DNA of 9,030 bases from contig JACZXN010000040.1 in assembly GCA_022571575.1 (NCBI GenBank), positions 1 through 9,030 on the forward strand, written 5' to 3'. A program made the translations under genes and the position numbers. The DNA is from Chloroflexota bacterium. GTDB lineage: Bacteria; Chloroflexota; Dehalococcoidia; UBA3495. Below, piece by piece: positions 1 to 6,081 of this stretch; the stretch's first letter is position 1; every line of letters begins with the position of its first letter. The notes under the pieces were generated by a model. It saw only the letters and a list, made by a program, of their open reading frames with translations, was not told the DNA's origin and did not search any database.

Positions 1-138
1 TTCGACGCAAATCCGACCACCGGCGCGCCTCCCTTCTCAGCCGCCGACGGTGAGGGGGAGCGCGTCACGGCGACGAACACCGTCCACTTCGACCGCGACC
101 GGCCGTCGCGGGTGGTGCTGCCGGTGATCCCCCGCTAG
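1..138 (+). CDS. C-terminal fragment of probable CocE/NonD-family hydrolase
   Basis: The window opens inside a plus-strand reading frame that runs 45 codons to a TAG at 136-138. The fragment ends with NTVHFDRDRPSRVVLPVIPR. This resembles the C-terminal beta-strand end of X-Pro dipeptidyl-peptidase/CocE-type acyl hydrolases (PF08530 region), where an N-x-V-x-x-D segment is followed by PS-x-(L/V)-x-LPV(I/V) and the stop. In that family the C-terminal jelly-roll domain packs on an alpha/beta-hydrolase domain that cleaves esters, amides or X-Pro peptides. The catalytic domain lies outside the window, so neither substrate nor activity can be judged. It is the only plus-strand gene left of the mobile-element remnants and is not obviously linked to anything else here. 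The assignment rests on a short tail only. An unrelated beta-rich secreted protein is possible. Confidence 0.5.
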   Translation, partial: FDANPTTGAPPFSAADGEGERVTATNTVHFDRDRPSRVVLPVIPR

Positions 139-159
139 CCCGAGCGGGGCCCCGGCACT

Positions 160-177
160 GGCTCTGTCAGATCTCAG
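160..177 (+). repeat. 18-bp IS end, copy 1
   Basis: GGCTCTGTCAGATCTCAG at 160-177 is identical to 779-796 and in the same orientation. Position relative to the transposase start (about 55 bp upstream) fits a left terminal inverted repeat of an IS6-type element. Sequence beyond the 18 bp diverges between the two copies. Confidence 0.7.
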
Positions 178-231
178 ACAACGGGTGCTCCGCTACCGTC
201 GCGCTGACCAGCAACGTGGGGAGGATTGCCC

Positions 232-442
232 GTGACGTGCCCACACTGCAACTCCGGCGAGACGGGCCGACGCGGGCGTCGCACCTCGCTCGGCTATCGG
301 ACATTCGTCTGCCGCGCCTGCCGGAGCCTCTTCAACGAGCGAACCGGCACGGGGATCAACGATCTCCAGTACCCCACACATCGTGCTCATGGCCGTGCTC
401 TGGCGACTGAGGTACAAGCTCGGCTTCCGAGACGTGGTGGAA
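232..442 (+). pseudogene. Truncated, frameshifted IS6-type transposase
   Basis: GTG at 232 has GGGGAGGA (218-225) ahead of it. The first frame encodes a CxxC...CxxC zinc finger (CPHC, then CRAC) followed by FNERTGTGINDLQYPT. This is the conserved N-terminal signature of IS6-family DDE transposases, where the usual wording is GYRRFRCRxCGRxFNERTGTPFNRLQYPT. At about 379 the homology moves to the next frame (IVLMAVLWRLRYKLGFRDVVE), again a clear match to the family's helix-rich region after the finger. The join lacks the Asp usually found after YPT, which fits loss of two bases or gain of one. After the Glu at 440-442 similarity stops, so the DDE catalytic core is absent. A programmed frameshift is unlikely because the rest of the enzyme is missing. 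Confidence 0.75.
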
Positions 443-745
443 CAATGGGCCGTGCGGCACCTCGGGCTGATCGACTCGATCCGGGTGGTGAGGGCGGCGC
501 TGCGCATGCCGCAGGACGACGAGGGCGACTGGATCGACCCGACCGCCCCCGACGCTGCCCACCTCTTGGGCGCGACGTTCGACGTGGCGACGTCACGGAC
601 GATGATCCCGGAACATGAGGCCGAATACGCGTTACCGCTGCTGCGCCCTGGCGGTCTACTCGCGATCGACGTATCCGAGCGAGCGGACGGCGGTGAGTAC
701 CGCGATCTTCCGAACGGGAAATGCCTGCGGCTGATACGCACTTGA
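443..745 (+). pseudogene. Unassigned open segment fused in frame behind the transposase remnant
   Basis: The frame that carries the second transposase piece stays open for another 100 codons to a TGA at 743-745. Its residues look protein-like: acidic and alanine-rich, with ALPLLRPGGLLAIDVSERAD near the end. The LLRPGGLL(A) element is typical of class I SAM-dependent methyltransferases, where it precedes a beta strand. No SAM-binding glycine-rich loop is visible, and the segment has no start or ribosome binding site of its own. It is best read as a fragment of another gene joined to the IS remnant by deletion. The methyltransferase likeness is a weak impression from one motif. The antisense strand is also open over this region, but that translation is Ser/Arg-rich and looks like a shadow. 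Confidence 0.3.
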
Positions 746-1164
746 TCGGAGACCTTCGTTCCTGTGATGAGCGTGAGGGGCTCTGTCAGATCTCAGGTCA
801 CCGATCGAGTCGGCGACGGGATTGCCGCGGCAGTCATCCCCTCACCGACTCGCACGGCGTCGTCCGGGAGGGCATCTCGGTGATCCGGGACGCCACGGAG
901 GACGGGGCCGCGAGCCGCTGAGCGTCCCCCGCACAGCTCACAACAGTTCACGGGGCCGTGACGCCGCGCATCGACGAGCGCGGGGGCTCCGAGATGGCCG
1001 TCGTTGTCGCGTCGAGGAGTCGTACGACTCGTTGCCGACGCGTTCACTCGGCATGGCGAGCGTGATGCTGACGCGGGCGCGCGGGTAGTCAACGTTCGGC
1101 AGGCGTTCGTGCTGTTGCCTGCGGAGTGGGGCGGCGGCGGTGCATCGATGGGTCATCGTGCGCG
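746..1164. other. Gene-poor relic stretch between the IS remnants and the PCP_red gene
   Basis: Apart from the second IS end at 779-796, no convincing gene is seen in these 419 bases. Short open segments exist on both strands. One ends in GVVREGISVIRDATEDGAAS before a TGA at 919-921, and another ends in YDSLPTRSLGMASVMLTRARG before a TAG at 1086-1088. They look as if they may derive from coding sequence, but neither has a start, a ribosome binding site or a recognisable domain. This is consistent with decayed genes next to mobile-element debris. Confidence 0.4.
779..796 (+). repeat. 18-bp IS end, copy 2 (solo)
   Basis: An exact direct repeat of 160-177. No transposase sequence follows it. 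Its direct rather than inverted orientation means it is not the right end of the element that starts at 160. It is better explained as the left end of a second, otherwise deleted, copy. Confidence 0.6.
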
Positions 1165-1587
1165 CTATTGTCCGAGCATCTCCCGCGCGTCATCCATGAC
1201 CCGGGGAGTGATCTCATGGATGCCCCGCTGATGGGCGAAGTGCTCGTACTGCTGCTTGACCGTGGCCCTCACCATGCCGGGCACCCGTGCCAGCCGTTCC
1301 GTGGCTTCCGGTGACCAGATGGGCTTCTCACCGTCAGGGACCGGGGCTTCTGCCCGCCGGCGGCTGAGAGTAGCTCTCATCTGCGCCATCGGTTCCGGCG
1401 GGTGCACCGGACCCCCCACCTGCACACCGAGCGCTCTCACCAGGTTGGTCTCCTCGGGGTTGGTGAGCATCGCCACCTCGCTGCCGCAGCTCGGACAGGC
1501 GAAGGCGATCGTCATCGACCCCTGCTCGGGACCCTCCGCGTCCACGAGCGTCATCCCCTCGTCGCACTGGCGGCACAGAAACTTCAT
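1165..1587 (-). CDS. Zinc-ribbon protein with C-terminal PCP-reductase-like domain
   Basis: This encodes a 140-residue protein in two parts. Residues 1-45 carry a CxxC pair (C5, C8) and a second CxxC pair (C31, C34), a zinc-ribbon arrangement, followed by MLTNPEETNLVRALGVQVGG, which in this family links the two parts. Residues about 90-138 (PIWSPEATERLARVPGMVR through ITPRVMDDAREML) match the PF08369 PCP_red pattern of Trp, bulky-IP-x-x-VR, and a late IT-x-x-V. That domain was first seen at the C-terminus of light-independent protochlorophyllide reductase subunit B, but it also occurs in non-phototrophs beside Mrp-type ATPases. The ATG at 1587 was preferred over the in-frame TTG at 1599 because GGAGG (1597-1593) sits 5 nt ahead of it. 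The upstream ATPase frame stops at 1591-1589, one base before this ATG, so the two are translationally coupled. A role in metal-cluster or cofactor handling is inferred from this pairing. Confidence 0.75.
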   Translation of the reverse strand: MKFLCRQCDEGMTLVDAEGPEQGSMTIAFACPSCGSEVAMLTNPEETNLVRALGVQVGGPVHPPEPMAQMRATLSRRRAEAPVPDGEKPIWSPEATERLARVPGMVRATVKQQYEHFAHQRGIHEITPRVMDDAREMLGQ

Positions 1588-1588
1588 C

Positions 1589-3355
1589 TCATCCTCCAAG
1601 CAGCTGCTCCACCCGGTCCGCGATTGCGTTCAAGGCCTTCCCCGCCGGGGAGTCCCCGTGCTCGAGGACGAAGGGGAGCCGGCCGCCCTCGGCTGATCTC
1701 GCCAGCCGGGGATCGAACGGCACCCGGCCCAGGGAAGGTACGCCCAGCTCCTCCGCTACGGTGCGTCCCTCTGCGGCGGGGAACAGTTCGCCGACCACCC
1801 CGCAGTGGGCGCAGTGGTACCCCGCCATGTTCTCTACCAGGCCGAGGAGCGGGGTCTCGGCCTCCTTCGCCAGGGTGATCGACTTCTTGACCACCAGACG
1901 GGAGGCGTCGGAGGGGATGGTGACGACGATGGCGCCGTCCAGGTCGGGAACGAGCTGCGCCACGGTGGGGAACGAGTGGGCGCCCGGAGGCAGGTCGATG
2001 AGCAGCAGCTCAAGCTCGCCCCAGACGGTATCCGAAAGAAACTCGCGCACGGCGCTGGCGTCCATGGCGCCGCGCCACACGAAGCTCGCCTGGGCCGAGC
2101 CGTCGAGATCGTCCCACACCACCGGCGTGTCGTCGTGGGGCAGGAACAGGTCCATCGACATCACCCGCACGCCGGCCGCGCCCAGGGCCGCTCCGGTCAG
2201 GTCTCCCCCGTGGTCTCCGTAAGCCTTCACCAGCGCTGACGCCCCAAGCATGGCGGCCATCACCGGCAGGTCCCAGATGTTGATGAAGGCCAGAGAACCG
2301 ATGAAGAGGGCGATGGCCGCCGATTCGACCGGGTTGTCTCTCAACCACCGCAACCCCAATCTTTCCGTGGACTGGAAAAGGTTCAGGCACAGTCCCAGGC
2401 CCAAGATGACGAAGGGCAGGTTCATCACATGGGGGTGCAGGTCGCCCAGGATGAAGCTGAAGATGGGGAACTCGGTGATGGTGTAATCCAGGCTCTGTCC
2501 GCCCGACAGGGTGTCGATCACCCGGCTGGCCCGGAACCACCACCAAGGGCCGTCTGGGAAGACCCCGGAGCCCGTCTCCGCTCCCGTCAAGCCCTTGATG
2601 CCGGCCCACTCCCAAAAGCCGGCGCCGGCCCAACCCTGGAGATGCACGAATTCCATGGCGCCTTCCAGGTTTCCGGCAAGGAGCACCAACGCCGGGGCCG
2701 CCCCGCCGAAGACGATACCGGCTTTCAGGCTCCCTCCCGACAGCCGGACCAGGTTGTAGACCAGCCCGAAGGCCCCCATGGCCACCAACCCAGGCAACAG
2801 GGACACCCCCAGGTTGTAGCCCACGCTGGAGGCGACTCCGGTCAACTGGGTCAGGAAGGCCATCATGAAATGGCCGAAGTAGTAGTAGCTGATCGGATTC
2901 CCCGAGAGCCAGGGGTCCTCAGGCGGGAAGAACCGGCTCTGGAGCACCGCGTTCATGAACCCGAAATCCATGGGCTTTTCGGTGTGGTTTATGGCGGGGA
3001 CCTCGGAGACGATACCCAGCCACATCAGGAAGAACCCGATGAACAGGAGTTCGGCGGCCACCAGCATGGGCCAATTCTGGCGCACGAAGTCCTTGATTTC
3101 CGCCAGGAACCGGCGCAGCAAGAAGGCGCTGGGGACGGCGGCCACGACGAGGATGAGGATGATGGTTAGCCGGGTGTTGGGAGCGATATGGGACAGCCCC
3201 AAGACCCAGAGGACGTATGAGAAGAAAACCATGGCCGCGGGCTTGGCCAGGGTGAATCCCCGGTCGGGCAATCGCCGGAACAGCACGAATGCCGCGGGAA
3301 GGGCCAGGATGCCCAGGGCCTGGATGGCGATGTACCAGTTCAGAGCCTCTAGCAC
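1589..3355 (-). CDS. Hybrid: N-terminal DUF2298 (YYY) membrane domain fused to P-loop-less Mrp/NBP35 ATPase
   Basis: This is one uninterrupted 588-codon frame from GTG 3355; no strong ribosome binding site is visible. Residues 1-385 are polytopic membrane protein with several hydrophobic helices. They carry SGNPISYYYFGHFMMAFLTQ (151-170) and EFPIFSFILGDLHPHVMNLP (295-314), hallmarks of the Chloroflexi/archaeal YYY family (DUF2298), whose members are normally much longer and glycosyltransferase-like. From about residue 390 the protein is an Mrp/NBP35-type ATPase: GVRVMSMDLFLPHDDTPVVW (395-414), Walker-B-like LLLIDLPPG (450-458), VVTIPSDASR (477-486), LVENMAGYHCAHCG (506-519, with C515 and C518 for the bridging Fe-S cluster) and LGRVPFDPRLA (542-552). 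The GKGGVGKST P-loop and everything before it are missing, as is the rest of the YYY protein. A natural fusion would be inactive as an ATPase unless complemented. An assembly chimera is a serious alternative. Confidence 0.7.
   Translation of the reverse strand: MLEALNWYIAIQALGILALPAAFVLFRRLPDRGFTLAKPAAMVFFSYVLWVLGLSHIAPNTRLTIILILVVAAVPSAFLLRRFLAEIKDFVRQNWPMLVAAELLFIGFFLMWLGIVSEVPAINHTEKPMDFGFMNAVLQSRFFPPEDPWLSGNPISYYYFGHFMMAFLTQLTGVASSVGYNLGVSLLPGLVAMGAFGLVYNLVRLSGGSLKAGIVFGGAAPALVLLAGNLEGAMEFVHLQGWAGAGFWEWAGIKGLTGAETGSGVFPDGPWWWFRASRVIDTLSGGQSLDYTITEFPIFSFILGDLHPHVMNLPFVILGLGLCLNLFQSTERLGLRWLRDNPVESAAIALFIGSLAFINIWDLPVMAAMLGASALVKAYGDHGGDLTGAALGAAGVRVMSMDLFLPHDDTPVVWDDLDGSAQASFVWRGAMDASAVREFLSDTVWGELELLLIDLPPGAHSFPTVAQLVPDLDGAIVVTIPSDASRLVVKKSITLAKEAETPLLGLVENMAGYHCAHCGVVGELFPAAEGRTVAEELGVPSLGRVPFDPRLARSAEGGRLPFVLEHGDSPAGKALNAIADRVEQLLGG
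2173..2218 (-). other. Probable fusion junction between DUF2298 and Mrp sequences
   Basis: Family-specific DUF2298 sequence is recognisable up to about residue 380 (AMLGASALVKAYG) and Mrp sequence from about residue 395 (GVRVMSMDLF). The join must therefore lie within these roughly 45 bases. No insertion sequence, long repeat or stop codon marks it. Base composition also changes across it by hand count: about 60 CpG in 1681-2160 against about 35 in 2221-2700. Coding type affects CpG too, and the quinone reductase gene on the right side is again CpG-rich, so this is supporting evidence only. Confidence 0.55.
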
Positions 3356-3457
3356 GGCTTGTCTATCGAGGGCCGGCGACGGCCGGGCCGGGTTGGGTCT
3401 GGCCGGACTGGGTTTGTTCCCAGGTGGTTGGTCCCGGGTGGATTCGTGTGGACCGGA
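3356..3457 (-). other. 102-bp spacer between ftsY and the DUF2298 frame
   Basis: The spacer is G/C-rich, with runs such as GGCCGGGCCGGG on the plus strand. It holds only short potential hairpins (for example CTGGG/CCCAG) without a T tract, so no intrinsic terminator is supported and read-through from ftsY is plausible. No clear Shine-Dalgarno sequence precedes the downstream GTG. Confidence 0.35.
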
Positions 3458-4414
3458 TCAGGAGACGGGGGCCAGCAGAGATTCCACGAAATCCCTGGTG
3501 TCGAAGGGGGCCAGGTCCGAGACGCCTTCGCCGGTGCCGATGAACAGGATCGGCATCCGGAGTTCCTGCTTGATGGCGAGGACGATGCCGCCCCGGGCCG
3601 TTCCGTCCAATTTGGCCAGGAAAATGCCGGTACAATTCACTGCTTCCTTGAATGACTTGGCCTGGGCCAGGCCGTTGAGGCCGGTGGTGGCGTCCAGGGT
3701 CAGGATCACCTGATGGGGCGCGTTGGGTTCCAGACGGGCCAGGACCCGGTGCACCTTGCGCAGTTCCTCCATCAGGTTGGATTTGGTGTGCAGCCTGCCG
3801 GCGGTGTCGATGATCAATATGTCGGCGCCCCGCGCCTTGCCGGCCTGGTAGGCGTCGTAGGCCACCGCGCCGGGGTCGGCCCCCGGTTCATGGCTAATAA
3901 CATCTACGCCGATCTGTTTCCCCAGGATCTCCAGTTGCTCGGCGGCGGCGGCCCGAAAGGTGTCCGCCGCGCCCAGAAGCACCTTCTTGCCATCCTGGGT
4001 GAAGTGGTGGGCCAGCTTGGCGATGCTGGTGGTCTTGCCCACTCCGTTGACGCCCACCATCAGTATCACATACGGACTAGTCCCCCCAGCCTCATCCATC
4101 CAGAGAGATTCCGCGTCTTCAGGCTCCATGCCGGCCACCAGTTTATCCTTCAGCGATTCGAAGACCGCTTCGCCGGACTCCAGTCCCCGCTCCTTCACCG
4201 TGGCCCTCAACTCGTCGATGATGCGCAGCGAGGTGTCCACGCCGACGTCTGAGGAGATGAGTATCTCCTCCAACTCCTCCCAGACCGCGTCGTCCAATTT
4301 GGACGAACGGAGCACGCCGAGGATCCGCCCGAACCACCGCTCACGGCTGGGTCTCACCGCGTCCTGGGTGTGTTCTATGTTCGCCTGGCGGTCCCGTTTG
4401 AAGAATCTGAGCAT
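3458..4414 (-). CDS. ftsY: Signal recognition particle receptor FtsY
   Basis: This is a 318-residue SRP-family GTPase that receives SRP-ribosome complexes at the inner face of the membrane. Residues 1-10 are basic and hydrophobic ([10 protein letters not shown]), and about 20-100 form the helical N domain. The G domain has G1 GVNGVGKTT (121-129), [10 protein letters not shown] (151-160), G3 DTAGR (203-207), LTLDATTG (238-245), G4 [10 protein letters not shown] (267-276) and the family-specific closing motif [13 protein letters not shown] (293-305). The DTFRAAA and GTGEGVSDL wording separates FtsY from Ffh, and no M domain is present. The G4 element reads AKLD rather than the commoner TKLD. 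The acidic A domain found in E. coli FtsY is absent, as in many bacteria. ATG 4414 has AGGA 6 nt upstream. It lies 130 bp downstream of rnc on the same strand, a common neighbourhood (rnc-ftsY), and is probably in the same transcript. Confidence 0.95.
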   Translation of the reverse strand: MLRFFKRDRQANIEHTQDAVRPSRERWFGRILGVLRSSKLDDAVWEELEEILISSDVGVDTSLRIIDELRATVKERGLESGEAVFESLKDKLVAGMEPEDAESLWMDEAGGTSPYVILMVGVNGVGKTTSIAKLAHHFTQDGKKVLLGAADTFRAAAAEQLEILGKQIGVDVISHEPGADPGAVAYDAYQAGKARGADILIIDTAGRLHTKSNLMEELRKVHRVLARLEPNAPHQVILTLDATTGLNGLAQAKSFKEAVNCTGIFLAKLDGTARGGIVLAIKQELRMPILFIGTGEGVSDLAPFDTRDFVESLLAPVS

Positions 4415-4544
4415 CTATGTTCCTGGCGTCCTGGGCGTGGGTATTCCCGGGCTGCTTTGGCCTGGGCGGCCCGGGCGGCTTAATCAACTTGATCGAATAA
4501 TGGCTTAGCTAGATACGAGGCATGGACGGGGATGAAGCGGCGGG

Positions 4545-5276
4545 CTAGTTGTCGCCGGCCAGCGCGGCCAAGGCAGCCCGCGCCGCGGCGCCCTCGGCTT
4601 CGGACTTCTTGCCGCCGGCGCCGGTACCCACCACCTGGCCATCGACCAGTACCTCCATGGTGAACACCGGACCGTGGTCGGGTCCCTTGCTGCTCACCAG
4701 ACGGTAGGTTGGAGGGGCCAACCCCCGTCCTTGGATCGTCTCTTGGAGGAGGGACTTGGGGTTCTCCGGAGGCCGGCCCGCCAGTTCGGCCTGGGTCAGT
4801 TCGACGTCGATCAACCGGAGGATGAATTGGCGGGTGAATTCGTTGCCCTGGTCGATATAGACCGCCGCCACCAGGGCCTCGAAGGCCGCCGCCAATACCG
4901 AGTCTTTCTGGCGGCCGTTGCTGGTCTCGACGCCCCTGCCCACGAACAGATAACTGCCCAGGTCGATGCGCCGGGCTATCTGGGCCAGGGTCTCGCGGCG
5001 GACCAAAGAGGAGCGGGTCTTGGTGAGTTGACCTTCGTCGGCGTTGGGGAAGCGGCGGTAAAGCTCGGTGGAAACGGCCAATTCCAGCACGGCGTCGCCC
5101 AGGAACTCCAGCCGTTCGTAGGACTCGGCAGGGTCCAGGCCGTTCTCGTTGCAGTAGGAACGGTGCACCAGGGCCAAACGGAGCAGGCTGGGGTCCTTGA
5201 AGGAGAACCCCAGCACTGATTCAAGATCCCTGATGGAGGCCCTGTTTGGGGCGCTTTTGTCTCTAGATGACCCCAT
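4545..5276 (-). CDS. rnc: Ribonuclease III
   Basis: This 243-residue double-strand-specific endoribonuclease processes rRNA precursors and structured mRNAs. The nuclease domain (about 15-160) contains the signature ERLEFLGDAVLEL (54-66), with catalytic-site acids E57 and D61 and the second site E133 in AFEALVAAVYID. The dsRNA-binding domain follows (about 172-240): NPKSLLQETIQGRG, then a strand region ending GTGAGGKKSEAEGAAARAAL. Length is normal for the family. One residue is odd: Ala130 aligns with the E. coli active-site Asp114 (ILADTVEAL there, VLAAAFEAL here). ATG 5276 lies 14 bases inside the end of the upstream DsbA-like gene and lacks a clear ribosome binding site, so translation is probably coupled. 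An operon with ftsY is expected. Confidence 0.95.
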   Translation of the reverse strand: MGSSRDKSAPNRASIRDLESVLGFSFKDPSLLRLALVHRSYCNENGLDPAESYERLEFLGDAVLELAVSTELYRRFPNADEGQLTKTRSSLVRRETLAQIARRIDLGSYLFVGRGVETSNGRQKDSVLAAAFEALVAAVYIDQGNEFTRQFILRLIDVELTQAELAGRPPENPKSLLQETIQGRGLAPPTYRLVSSKGPDHGPVFTMEVLVDGQVVGTGAGGKKSEAEGAAARAALAALAGDN

Positions 5277-5898
5277 GAGGCCATGGGGGCTGGGGCCGCT
5301 TGATCTCGCCGACGTGTTCGAACTGGCTCATGACCTTCGTCAACGTCTCGTAGATCTCCGCCGCCTGTTCATCGGGGGGAATGAACATCTTCAAGAAGGT
5401 GGCCTTCCCGTCCCCGAAGATGAAGGTCGGCACGCCGAACGCCCCGTACTCCTCCACGGCGATGGTATGGGACTTGCCGATCTCTTCCAGCAGATCGGGG
5501 TCCTTCTGGTCCTCGCGGAAACGGGCCATGTCCAGACCCGCGGCGACGGCGGCTTCTTCCATGACGGCCGGGTCGGTCAGGTCCTTCTTGTCTTCGTGCC
5601 GGGCCCGGAGCAGGGTGATGAAGAAGGACTGGAACGCCTCTTCGCCCTGGCGCTTGGCGGCCAGACCGGACATATGGGCCAGGAAGGTGCGATCGGTGCC
5701 GTCTTTGACCTCAGGCTGGTCCCAGAGTTTGACGTTCCCGTCATTGTTGTCGCTGTTGACCTGGGCCAGAGAGAAGGGTTGCCAATCGACTTTGATGGTC
5801 TTCCCGGTGGACTCTTCAACCTTCGACAGCCACACGGCTGCGTTGTACACGAAGGGTCAACGGAAATCGTAATAGGTGGTGAATTCGGCATCAGCCAT
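5263..5898 (-). CDS. DsbA-family thioredoxin-fold protein with in-frame TGA (candidate selenoprotein, Sec14)
   Basis: Read from ATG 5898 the gene encodes 211 residues, with TGA (5859-5857) as codon 14. GGAGG at 5910-5906 is 7 nt ahead of this ATG. The internal GTG at 5850 is the first start after the TGA and has no ribosome binding site. The N-terminus reads MADAEFTTYYDFR, TGA, PFVYNAAVWLSKV: first beta strand, redox site, then helix alpha-1, as in DsbA/FrnE-like proteins (PF01323). The TGA therefore occupies the nucleophilic Cys position. A helical insertion follows (about 50-145), and the cis-Pro loop GVPTF is at 155-159. No cysteine occurs anywhere else, and there is no signal peptide, so it is probably cytoplasmic. 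The frame is otherwise intact for 197 codons. A stem-loop just after the TGA resembles a bacterial SECIS. Alternatives: a single-base error or nonsense mutation of a Cys (TGC/TGT) or Ser (TCA) codon. It overlaps rnc by 14 bp. Confidence 0.7.
5820..5856 (-). promoter_or_regulatory. Candidate bacterial SECIS stem-loop downstream of TGA
   Basis: On the mRNA strand, directly after the TGA, CCUUCG (5855-5850) pairs with CGAAGG (5825-5820) as a 6-bp lower stem. Inside it CAGCC (5840-5836) pairs perfectly with GGCUG (5831-5827) as a 5-bp apical stem closed by a GUGU tetraloop (5835-5832). The loop begins with G, 21 nt after the TGA. Bacterial SECIS elements bound by SelB are small apical hairpins with a G at the start of the loop at about this distance. 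The internal loop is asymmetric (9 nt on the 5' side, one U on the 3' side). A high-GC coding sequence can form such hairpins by chance. Confidence 0.55.
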
Positions 5899-5935
5899 TT
5901 TGCTACCTCCCGGTGTGTGTTGGTTAGCGTGGCTT

Positions 5936-5958
5936 TGCGCACGTTCAGCCCGTGCGCA
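5936..5958 (-). promoter_or_regulatory. Perfect 8-bp inverted repeat at the predicted 5' end of the DsbA-like transcript
   Basis: TGCGCACG (5936-5943) and CGTGCGCA (5951-5958) are perfect reverse complements separated by 7 bases. They lie immediately downstream of the predicted transcription start (about 5959) and upstream of the GGAGG at 5910. The repeat could be a repressor operator or a 5' mRNA hairpin that stabilises the transcript. No known regulator site was recognised. Confidence 0.5.
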
Positions 5959-5965
5959 CGATTGG

Positions 5966-5994
5966 ATTGTAGCCATCGGCTCACACGTTGTCAA
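5966..5994 (-). promoter_or_regulatory. Near-consensus sigma-70 promoter for the minus-strand cluster
   Basis: On the minus strand, TTGACA (5994-5989, a perfect -35 box) is followed by a 17-bp spacer and TACAAT (5971-5966, five of six matches to the -10 box). Transcription would start near 5959, about 60 nt ahead of the ATG at 5898. It is the only strong promoter seen for the DsbA-like, rnc and ftsY genes. Confidence 0.75.
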
Positions 5995-6072
5995 AGTCCA
6001 TCAGGCGGGGCTTTCTTGGGCTTTACACCAATCCTTTCCGGGCCGGCTCACGCCTGAGTTAGGAGCCCGCCA

Positions 6073-6081
6073 TGCTATAAT
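6073..6081 (+). promoter_or_regulatory. Extended -10 promoter element upstream of cca
   Basis: TGCTATAAT (6073-6081) is a perfect extended -10 element (TGn plus TATAAT). No good -35 box lies 16-18 bp upstream; the best is CCTGAG at 6053, which fits the known tolerance of extended -10 promoters for weak -35 boxes. A start near 6088 would leave a leader of about 108 nt before the TTG start of cca. Confidence 0.55.

Larger units (their letters stand above)
160..442 (+). mobile_element. IS6-family insertion sequence remnant (left end plus 5' part of transposase)
   Basis: The segment starts with GGCTCTGTCAGATCTCAG. Its first bases match the GGCTCTGTT/GGCACTGTT ends typical of IS6-family elements. 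About 55 bp later, preceded by GGGGAGGA, a transposase frame with the IS6-type N-terminal zinc-finger motif begins. No matching inverted right end was found by eye in the window. The transposase is cut after about 70 residues, before any DDE catalytic residue, so the element cannot move by itself. The same 18 bases recur in direct orientation at 779-796, so at least two insertion or rearrangement events have shaped this zone. Confidence 0.7.

Noticed and set aside
370..383. Programmed frameshift in the transposase
   Set aside because: The residue expected at the join is missing and the catalytic domain is absent, so simple decay explains it.
193..741. Minus-strand open frame of 182 codons over the IS remnant
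   Set aside because: Ser/Arg/Pro-rich low-complexity translation, no ribosome binding site, and it lies opposite the recognisable transposase sequence.
1681..2700. CpG shift as proof of foreign DNA left of 2190
   Set aside because: CpG is also high in the quinone reductase gene (about 31 in 8281-8520), so coding type alone could produce the difference. It is kept only as supporting evidence for the junction.
2429..3169. Plus-strand open frame of 246 codons opposite the DUF2298 region
   Set aside because: The translation is rich in His, Gln and Glu as expected for an antisense shadow of a membrane protein, and the opposite strand has clear family motifs.
5263..5850. Treating GTG 5850 as the true start of the DsbA-like gene
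   Set aside because: It has no ribosome binding site and would remove the first beta strand and redox site. ATG 5898 has GGAGG at 7 nt and restores the expected N-terminus through the TGA.
5197..6057. Plus-strand open frame of 286 codons opposite the DsbA-like gene
   Set aside because: No domain or start signal; it crosses a strong minus-strand promoter and overlaps the supported gene entirely.
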